The notes: generated by a model from the letters alone, not told the origin. A DNA stretch of 53,485 bases from Acidimicrobiales bacterium (GCA_025456085.1 JALOLF010000010.1:1-53485), one strand, 5' to 3'; shown: positions 24,899 to 37,317, counted from the stretch's first letter. Program-made: numbers and translations.

Positions 24899-26467
24899 TC
24901 AGTCGAGGTCGATGGCGTGCACCGAGCGGATCATGGGGGCCGCCCGGAGCTGTTCCTGCACCTCGGGAGGCACGGCCTGGCCGGTGGACAGGACCATCAT
25001 GGCCGACTCGCCCGACGGCGCCTGGCCCACGTCCATGTCGGCGATGTTGACGCCGGCCGCGCCGAGGATGCTCCCGACGGTGCCGATGACACCCGGCTTG
25101 TCCTCGTTGTGGACCACGAGCATGTACCGCGCCGGCGGGACGTCGACGCTGTGGTCGTCCACCTTCACCAGCCGCGGCTCGCCGCGCAGTCCCACCAGCG
25201 TGCCGGCCAGCAGCCGGTCGCCGGCGCGCAGCGTGATGAGGTTCACGAAGTCGCGCACCGAGGTGGTGGACGACTCGCGCACCTGGATGCCGCGCTCGGT
25301 GGCGATCTGGGGCGCGTTCACGTAGGAGACGGGCTGGTCGGCGATCCGCCCGAAGAACCCCTTGAGCACCGACAGGGTGAGGATCCGGGTGTCGTAGTCC
25401 GCGATCTGGCCCTGGTAGTCGATCTCGAGCAGGTCGAGCGTGTCGGGCGCCAGGAAGGAGAACAGGGCGCCCAGCCGCTCCGCCAGCGCCAGGAAGGGAC
25501 GCACCGTCTCGGACGCCTCGCCGGCGCTCACGTTCACCGCGAAGGGCACGAACTCGCCGGCGAGGGCCAGCACCACCATCTCGGCGATGGTGTCGCCCGC
25601 CTTGTCCTGGGCCTCGGCCGTGCTGGCCCCCAGGTGCGGCGTGGCCACCACGCTGGCCAGGCCGAACAAGGGCGACTCGGTGGTGGGCTCCTTGGCGAAC
25701 ACGTCGAGCGCGGCGCCCGCCACGTGCCCGGAGCGGATGGCGTCGGCGAGAGCATGCTCGTCGACGATGCCGCCCCGGGCCACGTTGACGATGCGGATGC
25801 CGGGCTTGGCCGCGGCCAGCCGTTCGGCGTTCACCAGGCCCAGGGTCTCGGGGGTCTTCGCCACGTGGATGGTCACGAAGTCCGCCTGGGCCAGCAGGGT
25901 GTCGAGGTCGACCAGCTCGACCGAGAGCTGACGGGCCCGGTCGGGCGAGACGAAGGGGTCGTAGGCCATCAGGCGCATCCCGAAGGCCAGGGCCCGCTGG
26001 CCGACGAGCTTGCCGATGCGGCCCAGGCCGATGATGCCCAGGGTCTTGTCCGAGAGCTCGACGCCTTCCCAACGGGAGCGCTCCCAGCGGCCCGCCTTCA
26101 ACGCCGCGTCGGCCTGGGGGATGTTGCGGGCCTGCGCCAGCAGGAGGGCCATGGTGTGCTCGGCGGCCGACAGGATGTTCGACTGCGGCGCGTTCACCAC
26201 CATCACCCCACGGGCCGTGGCCGTCTCCACGTCGACGTTGTCGAGGCCGATGCCGGCCCGACCCACCACGGCGAGCTCCGTGCCCGCCTCGAGCACCTCG
26301 GCGGTGACCTGGGTGGCGGAGCGGATGATCAGCCCGTGGGCGCCCTGCACCGCCTGGAGCAGCTCGTCGGGATCGAGGCCCACCCGGACGTCGACGTCGT
26401 GTCCGGCGGCGCGCAGCTTGTCCAGACCGCGCTCGGCGATCTTCTCGGTAACCAGGATCCGGGCCAT
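24899..26467 (-). CDS. serA: D-3-phosphoglycerate dehydrogenase (long form)
   Basis: A 522-residue enzyme for the first step of serine synthesis. The substrate domain starts I-L-V-T-E-K-I-A-E-R-G-L. The NAD domain has G-I-I-G-L-G-R-I-G-K-L-V and the catalytic region E-A-Q-D-K-A-G-D with the preceding H-L-G-A-S-T. The C-terminal allosteric substrate-binding and ACT domains (about 320-522) match the long type found in mycobacteria, which is inhibited by serine. SerC, the next enzyme, is encoded at 31.2 kb. Start taken from homology; GATGAGG lies just upstream. Confidence 0.97.
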   Translation of the reverse strand: MARILVTEKIAERGLDKLRAAGHDVDVRVGLDPDELLQAVQGAHGLIIRSATQVTAEVLEAGTELAVVGRAGIGLDNVDVETATARGVMVVNAPQSNILSAAEHTMALLLAQARNIPQADAALKAGRWERSRWEGVELSDKTLGIIGLGRIGKLVGQRALAFGMRLMAYDPFVSPDRARQLSVELVDLDTLLAQADFVTIHVAKTPETLGLVNAERLAAAKPGIRIVNVARGGIVDEHALADAIRSGHVAGAALDVFAKEPTTESPLFGLASVVATPHLGASTAEAQDKAGDTIAEMVVLALAGEFVPFAVNVSAGEASETVRPFLALAERLGALFSFLAPDTLDLLEIDYQGQIADYDTRILTLSVLKGFFGRIADQPVSYVNAPQIATERGIQVRESSTTSVRDFVNLITLRAGDRLLAGTLVGLRGEPRLVKVDDHSVDVPPARYMLVVHNEDKPGVIGTVGSILGAAGVNIADMDVGQAPSGESAMMVLSTGQAVPPEVQEQLRAAPMIRSVHAIDLD

Positions 26468-26581
26468 GGCCTCATCCTGACCGGTGGCCGGGCGGCACTG
26501 CCAACCCGCACCGTGCGGCGCCCCGGCGCTGCGACGGTCGCCGCGCCCCGGCGCCTCGCCGGCTCGGCCGCCCCGGCCTGA

Positions 26582-26989
26582 TCAGCCCACCAGCCACAAC
26601 GTGAGCAGGAACGCGGCCGCGGGGATGACGAGGAACGCAGCCAACCAGATGAGCAGCACGGTGCGCAGCGAGGTGGACCGCCCACCGGGGCTCGCGGCCC
26701 CGCCGCCCGAACCGTCCGCCGCGCCCGTCTCGTCGGTCCCCGCCGCGGGCGGCTCACCGACGGTCGGCGCCACGGTGGCGCTGGGCCACGCCGGGCCGGC
26801 CTGCTCGGACGGTGCCGGGTCCCGATCGAGGCCCAGGACACGACGGGCCCGGGCCAGGTCGTCGTCGGCCACCTCGACCTTGAAGCGCTCACCGTCGGCG
26901 ACGACCTCGGCCGTCACCGCGCCGTCGGCGAGCCGGGCGACCGCACCCCGGGCGACCGGTTCGGTTCGGAACTCCTGCACGACGGCCAT
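26582..26989 (-). CDS. Small protein with DUF2007-like N-terminus and C-terminal membrane helix
   Basis: 135 residues. The first 55 (V-V-Q-E-F-R-T-E-P-V-A through V-A-D-D-D-L-A-R-A-R-R-V-L) have the pattern of DUF2007-type modules: a strand, a helix and a strand ending in an A-R-x-I/V-L helix. A disordered Gly/Ala/Pro-rich linker follows, then one membrane helix (about 110-133). It lies 11 nt past the S9 peptidase stop and is probably co-transcribed with that gene. Function unknown. The family placement is by eye. Confidence 0.68.
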   Translation of the reverse strand: MAVVQEFRTEPVARGAVARLADGAVTAEVVADGERFKVEVADDDLARARRVLGLDRDPAPSEQAGPAWPSATVAPTVGEPPAAGTDETGAADGSGGGAASPGGRSTSLRTVLLIWLAAFLVIPAAAFLLTLWLVG

Positions 26990-27000
26990 GGTGGGCGACC

Positions 27001-29007
27001 TCAGGGCTGCTCGATCTCCACGGGCTCGATGTCGTCGGCGAGCGCGAACCCGAGGATGCGGGCGTAAAAGTACAGCTCCGCCTCCAGGGCTCGCATGATG
27101 TTGGCGGCCTGCCGGAAGCCGTGCTGCTCACCGGGGAAGGCCAGGTAGGCGAAGGGCACGCCGCGACGGCGCAGGGCCTCCGCCATCATCTCGGCCTGCG
27201 CGGGCGGCACGACCTCGTCCTCCAGGCCCTGGAGCAGGATCGTCGGACACGACAGCCGGTCGGTGTGGCGGATCGGCGAGCGGGCGAGGTACGTGTCGCG
27301 ACCCTCGGGGTACGGCGCCACCAGGGTGTCGAGGTAGCGGGACTCGAACTTGTGGGTGTCGCGGGCCAGCGTCTCGAGATCGGCGACGCCGTACAGGCTG
27401 GCTCCGGCCCGGAACGCGTCGCGGAAGGTGAGCGCGCACAGCGTCGTGTAGCCGCCGGCGCTGCCCCCGCGGATGATGAGGCGCTCGGTGTCCGCCCGCC
27501 CCGAGACCACGAGCGCGTCGGCGGCGGCCACGCAGTCGTCCACGTCGGCGATGCCCCACACGCCGGCCAGCGCCTGACGGTAGGCCCGGCCGTAGCCGGT
27601 GCTCCCCCGGTAGTTGACGTCCACGACGGCCAGCCCCCGGCTCGTCCAGTACTGCAGGGCCAGGTTCAGCTGGGCACGGGCGGCACCGGTCGGGCCGCCG
27701 TGGCTGAGCACGACCAGCGGCGGACGTTCCCCCGGAGGCGCCATCGCGGAGGGGTTGGTCGGCGGGTAGTACAGCGCGTGCGCCGTAGCGCCGTCGGTGG
27801 TCGGGAAGGAGAACGGCTCGGGGACCGAGAACCACGCCGGGTCGATGCCGAGCTCCCGTGCGGGGCGCACCGCCGTGGGCGGGGCCAGCGGTCCGCCCGG
27901 CGACGGGCACGGGACGGTCACGACCTGCGGCTCGACGGTGAACGAGGCACCGACGAACCCCAGCACCCCGCCGTCATGGCACAGGCCCTCGAGAGACGTG
28001 TACGGGCTCTCGAGCCAGTGGAGCGCGCCGTCGCGGTCGATGACCGCCAGGTGGTCGACCCCGTCGCGCACGACGGTGCACACGACGGTGCCGTCGGGTC
28101 CGAAGGCGTAGCGCGACTGGCCGAAGACCCACTGCGGCAGGGCCAGCTCCCCGTCGACGGCGCCCCGCAGCTCCGGCTCGCCGTCGACGCCCGCAGGCCC
28201 GGCGAATCGGTACAGGTTCCACCAGCCGGTGCGGTCCGACACCACGTGCAGCACCCCGTCGTCGTCCCACGACGGCTGGGCCAGCGACTCCTGGGGTCCG
28301 CCCAGCACCCGGCGGGCCCGCGAGCCGACCAGCTCGCCCCCGGCTCCGGCGTCGAGGTCCGCCACCCACAGCTCGGAGCCGTCCCACGGCATCCGGGGAT
28401 GGTCCCACTGCAGCCAGCACAGCCGACGACCGTCCGGGCTGGGCCGGGGATGGGAGTAGAAGTCGGCGCCCGAGGCCAGCACGACGGGCTCGACCGCGCC
28501 GTGCGTCGGAACCGCCACCAGCTCGTTGACGGCCTCCGGTGCGCCGGGGACCTCGTGGGACTCTCGCACGCACACGATCCACCGGCCATCGGGCGTGAGG
28601 CGGCCGTCCGCGTAGCGCAACCCGTGGCGAGCCGCGGGCTCCGGCGTCACCGGGACCGCAGCGGCGCCCTGCTCGGCCGTGCGCAGACGCCAGATGCGCT
28701 GGTCGGTCCAGTTGCAGAAGAACAGCGTCGCGTCGTGCAGCCACCAGGCGCCGCCGCCGTACTCGTGCACACGGGTCCGGGCCGAGCACCCCTCGGGCAG
28801 CACGTCGACGGCGGGACCGGTCGGCCGGCCGCGTCCATCGACCGGTCGCCGCACGACCTGCACGCGCCCCGCCTCTGCGGGGCGCAGCTCGGACCACCAC
28901 AGCGACCCGGCGGCGAAGGCCGGCCCGCCCAGGGAGACCGACGCCGCCACCACCACCTCGGCGGTGATCGGCGACGGCCACGAACCGCACGGCAGGGTGT
29001 CGGCCAC
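27001..29007 (-). CDS. S9-family prolyl oligopeptidase-like peptidase
   Basis: 668 residues without a signal peptide. The first 400 form a WD40-like beta-propeller with repeated S-P-D-G-R-x-L/I-x-W-type strands. The C-terminal alpha/beta hydrolase domain (about 410-660) carries V-D-V-N-Y-R-G-S-T-G-Y-G-R, the nucleophile in R-G-G-S-A-G-G-Y, a late aspartate in G-L-E-D-E-V-V-P and the catalytic His in G-E-Q-H-G-F. Family members are dipeptidyl or acylaminoacyl peptidases acting on short peptides. The exact specificity is unknown. It is the first gene of a pair with the small membrane protein. Confidence 0.93.
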   Translation of the reverse strand: MADTLPCGSWPSPITAEVVVAASVSLGGPAFAAGSLWWSELRPAEAGRVQVVRRPVDGRGRPTGPAVDVLPEGCSARTRVHEYGGGAWWLHDATLFFCNWTDQRIWRLRTAEQGAAAVPVTPEPAARHGLRYADGRLTPDGRWIVCVRESHEVPGAPEAVNELVAVPTHGAVEPVVLASGADFYSHPRPSPDGRRLCWLQWDHPRMPWDGSELWVADLDAGAGGELVGSRARRVLGGPQESLAQPSWDDDGVLHVVSDRTGWWNLYRFAGPAGVDGEPELRGAVDGELALPQWVFGQSRYAFGPDGTVVCTVVRDGVDHLAVIDRDGALHWLESPYTSLEGLCHDGGVLGFVGASFTVEPQVVTVPCPSPGGPLAPPTAVRPARELGIDPAWFSVPEPFSFPTTDGATAHALYYPPTNPSAMAPPGERPPLVVLSHGGPTGAARAQLNLALQYWTSRGLAVVDVNYRGSTGYGRAYRQALAGVWGIADVDDCVAAADALVVSGRADTERLIIRGGSAGGYTTLCALTFRDAFRAGASLYGVADLETLARDTHKFESRYLDTLVAPYPEGRDTYLARSPIRHTDRLSCPTILLQGLEDEVVPPAQAEMMAEALRRRGVPFAYLAFPGEQHGFRQAANIMRALEAELYFYARILGFALADDIEPVEIEQP

Positions 29008-29036
29008 CGGTTCTCCTCCCCCCTCGGACCGGGTGC

Positions 29037-30245
29037 TCAGTCGCCCGACGCGGCCACCAGGTCCGCGATGCGCTGCACGCCCTCGCGCAGGTCGTCGTCG
29101 CCCAGCGCGAACGAGAGCCGGGCATACCCGGGTGCTTCGAAGGCCTCACCGGGCACGATGGCCACCTTGGCCCGGTCGAGGATCACCTCGGCCAGCGCGG
29201 CGGTGGTCGCGGGACGGACGCCGCCGAAGTCGCGCCCCAGCAGACCCGTCAGGTTGGGGAAGGCGTAGAAGGCGCCCTGGGGCAGCATGCAGCTCACCCC
29301 GGGGATGGCGTCGAGCATGGAGTGGATCACCAGACGCCGACGGTCGAAGGCCGCCCGCATCTCCTCCACGGCGCCGAGATCGCCCGTGACCGCGGCCAGC
29401 GCCGCCCGCTGGCTGACGTTGGCCACGTTCGAGGTGGCGTGGGACTGCAGGTTCGTGGCGGCCTTGACGACGTCGACGGGGCCGATCATCCAACCCACCC
29501 GCCAGCCGGTCATGGCGTAGGTCTTGGCCACGCCGTTGAGCACGAGGCACCGGTCGCGCACGCCCTCCACCAACGTGGGGACGGAGCTGAAGACGTTGTC
29601 GTCGTAGGTGAGGTGCTCGTAGATCTCGTCGGTGAGCACCCAGATGCCGTGCTCCGCGGCCCACTCGCCGATGGCGCGCACCTCCGCGGGGGTGTAGACC
29701 GCACCGGTCGGGTTCGAGGGGGACACGAAGATCATGGCCTTGGTCGCCGGTGTGCGGGCGGCTTCGAGCTGGTCGACGGTGACCCGGAACCCGCTGGTCT
29801 CGTCGGTGGGCAGCACCACCGGCACGGCCCCCGCGAGGCGGATGGGTTCGGGATAGGTCGTCCAGTAGGGTGCCGGGAGCAGCACCTCGTCACCGGGGTC
29901 GAGGATGCTCAGGCAGGCGTTGTAGACCGCGTGCTTGCCGCCGTTGGTGATCAGCACCTGCTCGGGGCGCACCTCGTAGCCCGAGTCGCGCAGGGTCTTG
30001 GCGGCGACCGCCTCCCGCAGGGCGGGCAGGCCGGGGGTGGGGGTGTAACGGTGGTTGGCCGGATCGGCGCAGGCCGCCACGGCGGCCTCCACGATGTGGG
30101 GCGGGGTCGGGAAGTCCGGCTCGCCGGCCCCGAAGCCGATGACCGGCTCACCGGCGGCCTTGAGCGCCTTGGCCTTGGCGTCGACGGCCAGCGTGGCCGA
30201 CTCCGCGATGGCGCCAACGGAACGGGAGATGCGTTCGCTCGACAT
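29037..30245 (-). CDS. Class I/II aminotransferase, aspartate aminotransferase type
   Basis: A 402-residue PLP enzyme. It shows [11 protein letters not shown] near the N-terminus, R-Y-T-P-T-P-G, S-N-P-T-G and the Schiff-base lysine in [13 protein letters not shown]. This is the subgroup I-gamma/AspC pattern used for aspartate and sometimes prephenate. ATG 30245 is chosen over the long upstream extension because homology begins there and TAGCGT lies 7 nt upstream. It starts 30 nt upstream of the S9 peptidase gene and may share its transcript. Confidence 0.93.
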   Translation of the reverse strand: MSSERISRSVGAIAESATLAVDAKAKALKAAGEPVIGFGAGEPDFPTPPHIVEAAVAACADPANHRYTPTPGLPALREAVAAKTLRDSGYEVRPEQVLITNGGKHAVYNACLSILDPGDEVLLPAPYWTTYPEPIRLAGAVPVVLPTDETSGFRVTVDQLEAARTPATKAMIFVSPSNPTGAVYTPAEVRAIGEWAAEHGIWVLTDEIYEHLTYDDNVFSSVPTLVEGVRDRCLVLNGVAKTYAMTGWRVGWMIGPVDVVKAATNLQSHATSNVANVSQRAALAAVTGDLGAVEEMRAAFDRRRLVIHSMLDAIPGVSCMLPQGAFYAFPNLTGLLGRDFGGVRPATTAALAEVILDRAKVAIVPGEAFEAPGYARLSFALGDDDLREGVQRIADLVAASGD

Positions 30246-30252
30246 GCCTCGG

Positions 30253-30258
30253 ACGCTA
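30253..30258 (-). promoter_or_regulatory. -10 box TAGCGT, leaderless start of aminotransferase
   Basis: TAGCGT followed by 7 nt and ATG 30245. GAGG in the gap sits too close to the ATG to act as a normal ribosome site. Confidence 0.5.
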
Positions 30259-30332
30259 GGGCGCGGTCGGGTGCGCGTGCGAGCCGGTTCGACACGCACC
30301 GCACAGGTACGTCGACCTCGAGACCGCCGACG

Positions 30333-31031
30333 TCAGCCGAGCGGTCGACCGGTGGGCGGCGGGTAGGCCGGCGGTGGCTGCTGCGCCTGCGGCGGGAAGC
30401 CCTGGGGCGGGTACTGGGACGTCTGGGGCGGGTAGGCCTGCTGCGGGTAGCCCGGCGTCTGGGGCGGGTAGGTCGGCGACGCCGCCGCCTGGCCCCCGGG
30501 GCGGGCACCGAGACCCGCCGGCACGAGGGCCCGTGTGGCGACGGCCAGCGGCACCGCGGCGAGCACGATCACCGACAACGACATGACGACGTGCGCCAGC
30601 ACCTGCCCCGTCGTGAACCCCGACGCCCGGTCCGACCGGTCGATGAAGAGCTCGGTCAGATCCACCAGCAACCCCAGCGAACCGAACAGCACGAGACCCA
30701 GGGCGGTGAGCCCGGCCAGGCCGTGACCCGCCTTCTCGACCAGGGTGTCGCTGTCGGGCGCGTCGCCCGGCGTGGTCTCGTCGAGGCCGCGGAGATCACC
30801 GAGGTCGCCGAGACGCAGCACCACGACGGCGAACGCCGCCGTGAGGGCCACGACCAGGGCGCCACCGGCGACCGGTCCGGCGTGGATCAGGAACTGGATC
30901 TGCGTGCCGACGTCGTCGGGGACCCCCTCGGAGCTGAACAGGGCCAGCAGGTTGGCGACGAGCGCACCCGACGCGGCGAGCGCCGCCACGGCGCCCGACC
31001 AGATCAGGGAGCGGCGAACGGAGACCTCCAT
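30333..31031 (-). CDS. Four-helix membrane protein with Pro/Gln/Tyr-rich tail
   Basis: 232 residues. About four hydrophobic segments (around 8-30, 50-72, 103-125, 140-165) form a small integral membrane unit. The last 60 residues are a low-complexity tail with repeats such as Y-P-P-Q-T, Y-P-Q-Q-A and F-P-P-Q, similar to the cytosolic tails of many actinobacterial membrane proteins. No enzymatic motif. AAGGAG lies 5 nt before ATG 31031, deciding the start. It is divergent from serC. Confidence 0.78.
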   Translation of the reverse strand: MEVSVRRSLIWSGAVAALAASGALVANLLALFSSEGVPDDVGTQIQFLIHAGPVAGGALVVALTAAFAVVVLRLGDLGDLRGLDETTPGDAPDSDTLVEKAGHGLAGLTALGLVLFGSLGLLVDLTELFIDRSDRASGFTTGQVLAHVVMSLSVIVLAAVPLAVATRALVPAGLGARPGGQAAASPTYPPQTPGYPQQAYPPQTSQYPPQGFPPQAQQPPPAYPPPTGRPLG

Positions 31032-31057
31032 CACGTCTCCTTCCTGTGAACGGATGA

Positions 31058-32326
<1,269 letters not shown>

Positions 32327-32330
32327 TCGC

Positions 32331-33155
32331 TCACGTCCCCACGCGGGCCAACTCCTCCTCGACCACCTCGAAGAACGGCCGGCGAGCGCCGCGCTCCAGC
32401 CACGGCAGGTGGCCACACCGCTCGAGGAGCACGAAGCGGAAGTCGCCCACCACCGCGGCCAGCGGGTCGCGCACCCCGGCCGCGGCGTGCGGGTCGTGGT
32501 CGCCGTGCACGGCCAGCACCGGGCACCGCACGGCTCGGCCCAGCGCCACCAACCCACCCGAGGCCCGCAGCGCCTCGAACGCGGGCCACACCCCGGCGTG
32601 GACCTCGGCATCGAAGGAGAGCGTCTCGGTGTCGGTGGTGAGCAACTCGACGTGGGAGGCCCGCAGCAGGAGCTCGTCCAGGCGCGCCACCTCGGCTCGG
32701 TCGGGCGGCGTGCGCGCCACCTCGGCGTGCAGGAACCGGTCCTGGAGACGGCGCAGCTCGGCGCGCTCGGACGGCGCCAGGCGCCCCAGCCGGACCCGGT
32801 CGACCTCCCGGGCCGACTCGGGGTCGAACACGGCGCAGCCCACCAGCACCAGCGAGCGCACGAGCTCGGGATGGTGGGCGGCCACCAGGAACGAGAGCAT
32901 CGCCCCCCACGAGGAGCCGATCAGCACGGCGGGCGGCGAGGCGTGGCGGCGCACCGCGTCGGCCAGCTCGGCGATCTGCCCGTCGAGGGTGCTCGCCGTC
33001 TGCAGCGGCTCGAGCACCCCACGACGCGCCGCCAGCTCCCGGGCCACCGGAGCCATGTAGCCGGGTGCGCCCGGTCCGCCGTGGACCACGACGACCCGGT
33101 ACGGCGGCTCGCCGTAGGTGCGGTACCGGTCCCCCACCGGCTGTTCGCCCGTCAC
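32331..33155 (-). CDS. Alpha/beta hydrolase, proline iminopeptidase-like
   Basis: 274 residues from GTG 33155. It shows the oxyanion motif V-V-V-H-G-G-P-G-A-P-G-Y, a nucleophile elbow I-G-S-S-W-G-A-M (G-x-S-x-G), an aspartate in H-G-D-H-D-P-H and a late His in E-R-C-G-H-L-P-W. H-G-G-P-G and G-S-S-W-G resemble proline iminopeptidases (H-G-G-P-G, G-x-S-W-G-x). The cap region is mostly helical. TACCGT lies 6 nt before the GTG, which rules against the longer ATG 33194 start. Substrate not established. Confidence 0.83.
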   Translation of the reverse strand: MTGEQPVGDRYRTYGEPPYRVVVVHGGPGAPGYMAPVARELAARRGVLEPLQTASTLDGQIAELADAVRRHASPPAVLIGSSWGAMLSFLVAAHHPELVRSLVLVGCAVFDPESAREVDRVRLGRLAPSERAELRRLQDRFLHAEVARTPPDRAEVARLDELLLRASHVELLTTDTETLSFDAEVHAGVWPAFEALRASGGLVALGRAVRCPVLAVHGDHDPHAAAGVRDPLAAVVGDFRFVLLERCGHLPWLERGARRPFFEVVEEELARVGT

Positions 33156-33161
33156 GGGGCG

Positions 33162-33167
33162 ACGGTA
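33162..33167 (-). promoter_or_regulatory. -10 box TACCGT, leaderless start of hydrolase
   Basis: TACCGT followed by 6 nt and GTG 33155. The longer ORF from ATG 33194 would read through this box. Confidence 0.5.
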
Positions 33168-33256
33168 CCCGCACGACACCGGCGTCGCGACCACGGCGCC
33201 CGATGAGGCACGATGGGGTCCGCGTCGGGCGCCGACACGACCACGAGGGGGACGAG

Positions 33257-34984
33257 ATGGCGAGTACGGCCGAGATCCGCGCGCAGCTCACGGGACCGGG
33301 AGGGCCCTTCGAGGTCGTCACGGTCCACGACGAGCACGGGCCGATGAAGGTCTACAAGGATCGGCTCCCGAACCTGCGCGCGGTGGCCGAGCTGGCCGCG
33401 CGGCGCGGCGACGACGAGGTGTTCCTCGTCCACGGTGACGAACGCCTCGGGTTCGGGCAGTTCTTCGGCCTCGCCAACTCGGTGGCGCACGGCCTGCGCG
33501 ACGGCGTCGGCCTCACCCACGGCGACCGCGTGGCGGTGCTGTCCGCCAACAACCCCGAGTGGTGCCTGACGTTCTGGGCCACGGTGGCCTCGGGCGCCAT
33601 CCTCGTGGGGCTCAACGGCTGGTGGAAGACCGACGAGATCCTCTACGGGCTGCAGGACTCCGGCGCCCGGGTCCTGGTGGTCGACCGGCCCCGCTGGGAA
33701 CGGCTGGCCGGCCACCTCGACGACTGCCCCGATCTGGAAGCCGTCTACCTGATCGACGCGGGCCCCGACGACGAGACGCTGTTGGGCAGCGACGCCCGCC
33801 TGCACGCCTTCGACGAGCTCACGACGGCGCCGAGCCCCGAGCTCCCGGGGACCCCCATCGCCGAGGAGGACCACGCGGTCGTCTTCTACACCAGCGGCAC
33901 GACGGGCCGGCCCAAAGGGGCGATCTCGTCGCACCGCAACATGATCGCCAACCTCCAGAACACGGTGTTCAACACCATCGCAGGGGCCATCGCACTCGAG
34001 GCCACCGGCGGGACCGCCGGGGGTGGCGGCCAGACCGTGGCGCTGCTCACCTCGCCGCTGTTCCACGTGTCGGGCTGCCACTCCAGCCTCGTGGTGGGCA
34101 CGCTGGGCGGCGTGCGCCTCGTGATCCCGCAGGGTCGGTTCCAGCCCGACCGGGCCCTGCAGCTGATCGAGGACGAGGGCGTCACCATCTGGGCCACCGT
34201 CCCCACCATGGTGTGGCGGGTGTGCGAGTTCCCCGGGCGCCACGACTACGACACCTCGACCGTCACGAGCGTCGCCTTCGGCGGCTCGCCCTCGGCCGAG
34301 GAGCTCCAGCGCATGGTGCGCGAGACGTTCCCCAACGTGCGCAGCACGTCCAACGCCTACGGGCTCACCGAGTCGAGCTCGGTGGCCACCGTCATCAGCG
34401 GCGCCGACGCCCTGGCCAAGCCGGCGTCGGTGGGACCGCCCATGCCGGTGGTGGACATCCGCATCCAGGGGCCCGACGGCACGCCGCAGCCGCCGGGACG
34501 CACCGGCGAGGTGCTCATCCGGGGCCCGATCATCATGCCCGGCTACTGGGGCAAGCCCGAGGCCACGGCCGAGGCCATCCGCGACGGCTGGTTGCACACC
34601 GGCGATGTGGGGCACCTCGACGAGGACGGGTACCTGTTCATCACCGACCGGGTGAAGGACATGATCATCCGCGGCGGGGAGAACATCTACTGCGTGGAGA
34701 TCGAGCAGCGCCTGGTCGAGCACCCCGCCATCGCCGACGCCGCCGTGATCGGGGTGCCCCACGCCGAGCTGGGCGAGGAGGTCAAGGCCGTGGTCGAGCT
34801 GGCGGAGGGCGCGACCCTGACCGGAGACGACGTCCGGGCCTGGGTGGCCGAGGCGCTCGCCGACTTCAAGGTGCCCGCCTACGTGACCTTCCACGCGGGC
34901 AAGCTGCCCCGCAACGCGTCGGGCAAGCTGCTCAAGAACGTCCTGCGGGGCGAGGGCGAGGTCAGCTTCGCCGAGACGATGTGA
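33257..34984 (+). CDS. Fatty acyl-CoA synthetase-like AMP-binding enzyme
   Basis: 575 residues of the ANL superfamily, which activate a carboxylic acid with ATP and join it to CoA. Motifs: Y-T-S-G-T-T-G-R-P-K-G (P loop), N-A-Y-G-L-T-E-S-S (A5), W-L-H-T-G-D-V-G (A7), D-R-V-K-D-M-I-I-R-G-G-E-N-I-Y (hinge) and the catalytic lysine in K-L-P-R-N-A-S-G-K-L-L-K. It is most like medium/long-chain acyl-CoA ligases. The chain-length preference cannot be told. Start chosen at ATG 33257 after the Gly-rich GGGGGACGAG site. It is transcribed divergently from the hydrolase and converges on the metY-like gene. Confidence 0.93.
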   Translation: MASTAEIRAQLTGPGGPFEVVTVHDEHGPMKVYKDRLPNLRAVAELAARRGDDEVFLVHGDERLGFGQFFGLANSVAHGLRDGVGLTHGDRVAVLSANNPEWCLTFWATVASGAILVGLNGWWKTDEILYGLQDSGARVLVVDRPRWERLAGHLDDCPDLEAVYLIDAGPDDETLLGSDARLHAFDELTTAPSPELPGTPIAEEDHAVVFYTSGTTGRPKGAISSHRNMIANLQNTVFNTIAGAIALEATGGTAGGGGQTVALLTSPLFHVSGCHSSLVVGTLGGVRLVIPQGRFQPDRALQLIEDEGVTIWATVPTMVWRVCEFPGRHDYDTSTVTSVAFGGSPSAEELQRMVRETFPNVRSTSNAYGLTESSSVATVISGADALAKPASVGPPMPVVDIRIQGPDGTPQPPGRTGEVLIRGPIIMPGYWGKPEATAEAIRDGWLHTGDVGHLDEDGYLFITDRVKDMIIRGGENIYCVEIEQRLVEHPAIADAAVIGVPHAELGEEVKAVVELAEGATLTGDDVRAWVAEALADFKVPAYVTFHAGKLPRNASGKLLKNVLRGEGEVSFAETM

Positions 34985-35021
34985 CCCCGACCCCCGTCCC
35001 GGCGCGAGCAGGTTGCGACGG

Positions 35022-36410
<1,389 letters not shown>

Positions 36411-36416
36411 GACGGC

Positions 36417-37283
36417 CTAATCCTGACCTTCCAAGTCAGATTTAACCACCGAGGCGAGGAGCAACGGCAGCTCACGGGTGATGGAGAGGTGCCCGTGACC
36501 GGCGGCCACGACCAGCTCGGCACCGGGGATCACCTCGGCGGTGTGGCGGCTGTGGGCCAGCGGCACCATCGAGTCGGCGTCGCCGTGCACCACGAGCACC
36601 CGGGCCAGGATCGACGCCGGGTCGAACGGCCAGGGTCGGCCCTGCACGAAGACGTCCTGGGCGTACCCGCCGATCCCCTGGCGGAACGACTCGGCGAGGT
36701 GCGCCGCCAGCGCCGCACCCAGCACCGGATCGGTCAGGAAGGCGAGATCGGGGGCCGACGGGTCCAGCGTCGAGGCTTCCAGGAACCGCTCGCCGTGCGG
36801 GCCGCACCGCTCCACGGCCCGAGCGAGGGCCGTCGCCTCGTCGGGCGCCCGCATGAGCTCGAGCTCCAAGGGGTCGAAACCGTCCCAGGCATCGGTCCAG
36901 GTGGGGTCGGTGCTGCCCGCCACCACGACCACGGCGGCGACCCGGTCGGGCGCCAGCGCGGCGCAGGCCAGGGCGTACGGGCCACCCGAGGAATGCCCGA
37001 CCACGACGGCACGCTCGACCCCCGCTGCGTCGAGCAGGGCCACGACGTCGGCGGGCCACTGGGCGAGGGTGCGGCCGGGCCGGGGCGACGAGGCCCCGTA
37101 GCCGGGCCGGTCGGCGGCCAGCACCCGCAGGCCCTGCGCCCGGAAGTCCTGGTCGAAGGGCACGAGTGCCAGACGACACGACGGCGCGCCGTGGCAGTAG
37201 CACACGCAGGCACCGTCGGGGTCACCGAGGTCGACGAAGCCCAACCGCCTGCCGTCGTCGGTGGCGAGGACGGTGTCGCGCAT
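36417..37283 (-). CDS. Alpha/beta hydrolase
   Basis: 288 residues. It has C-Y-C-H-G-A-P-S-C-R (oxyanion), D-R-P-G-Y-G-A-S, the nucleophile elbow V-V-G-H-S-S-G-G-P-Y (Ser about 97), the acid in V-H-G-D-A-D-S-M-V-P and the catalytic His in A-A-G-H-G-H-L. No signal peptide. Its start codon lies in the third unit of a 17-bp tandem repeat that also duplicates the stop-start junction with the GRAM-like gene upstream. The 3' end is unusually AT-rich for this window (36418-36450). Confidence 0.87.
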   Translation of the reverse strand: MRDTVLATDDGRRLGFVDLGDPDGACVCYCHGAPSCRLALVPFDQDFRAQGLRVLAADRPGYGASSPRPGRTLAQWPADVVALLDAAGVERAVVVGHSSGGPYALACAALAPDRVAAVVVVAGSTDPTWTDAWDGFDPLELELMRAPDEATALARAVERCGPHGERFLEASTLDPSAPDLAFLTDPVLGAALAAHLAESFRQGIGGYAQDVFVQGRPWPFDPASILARVLVVHGDADSMVPLAHSRHTAEVIPGAELVVAAGHGHLSITRELPLLLASVVKSDLEGQD

Positions 37284-37300
37284 CAGATCGAGTCGCGCAT
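37283..37300 (-). CDS. Minicistron 2 (MRDSI) made by tandem duplication
   Basis: ATG CGC GAC TCG ATC TGA. Its TGA shares an A with the hydrolase ATG at 37283, and its own ATG overlaps the stop of minicistron 1. It is probably a translational relay, not a functional peptide. Confidence 0.4.
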   Translation of the reverse strand: MRDSI

Positions 37301-37317
37301 CAGATCGAGTCGCGCAT
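37300..37317 (-). CDS. Minicistron 1 (MRDSI) made by tandem duplication
   Basis: Identical in sequence to minicistron 2. Its ATG overlaps the TGA of the GRAM-like gene at 37317-37319, continuing the TGATG chain between the two real genes. Confidence 0.4.
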   Translation of the reverse strand: MRDSI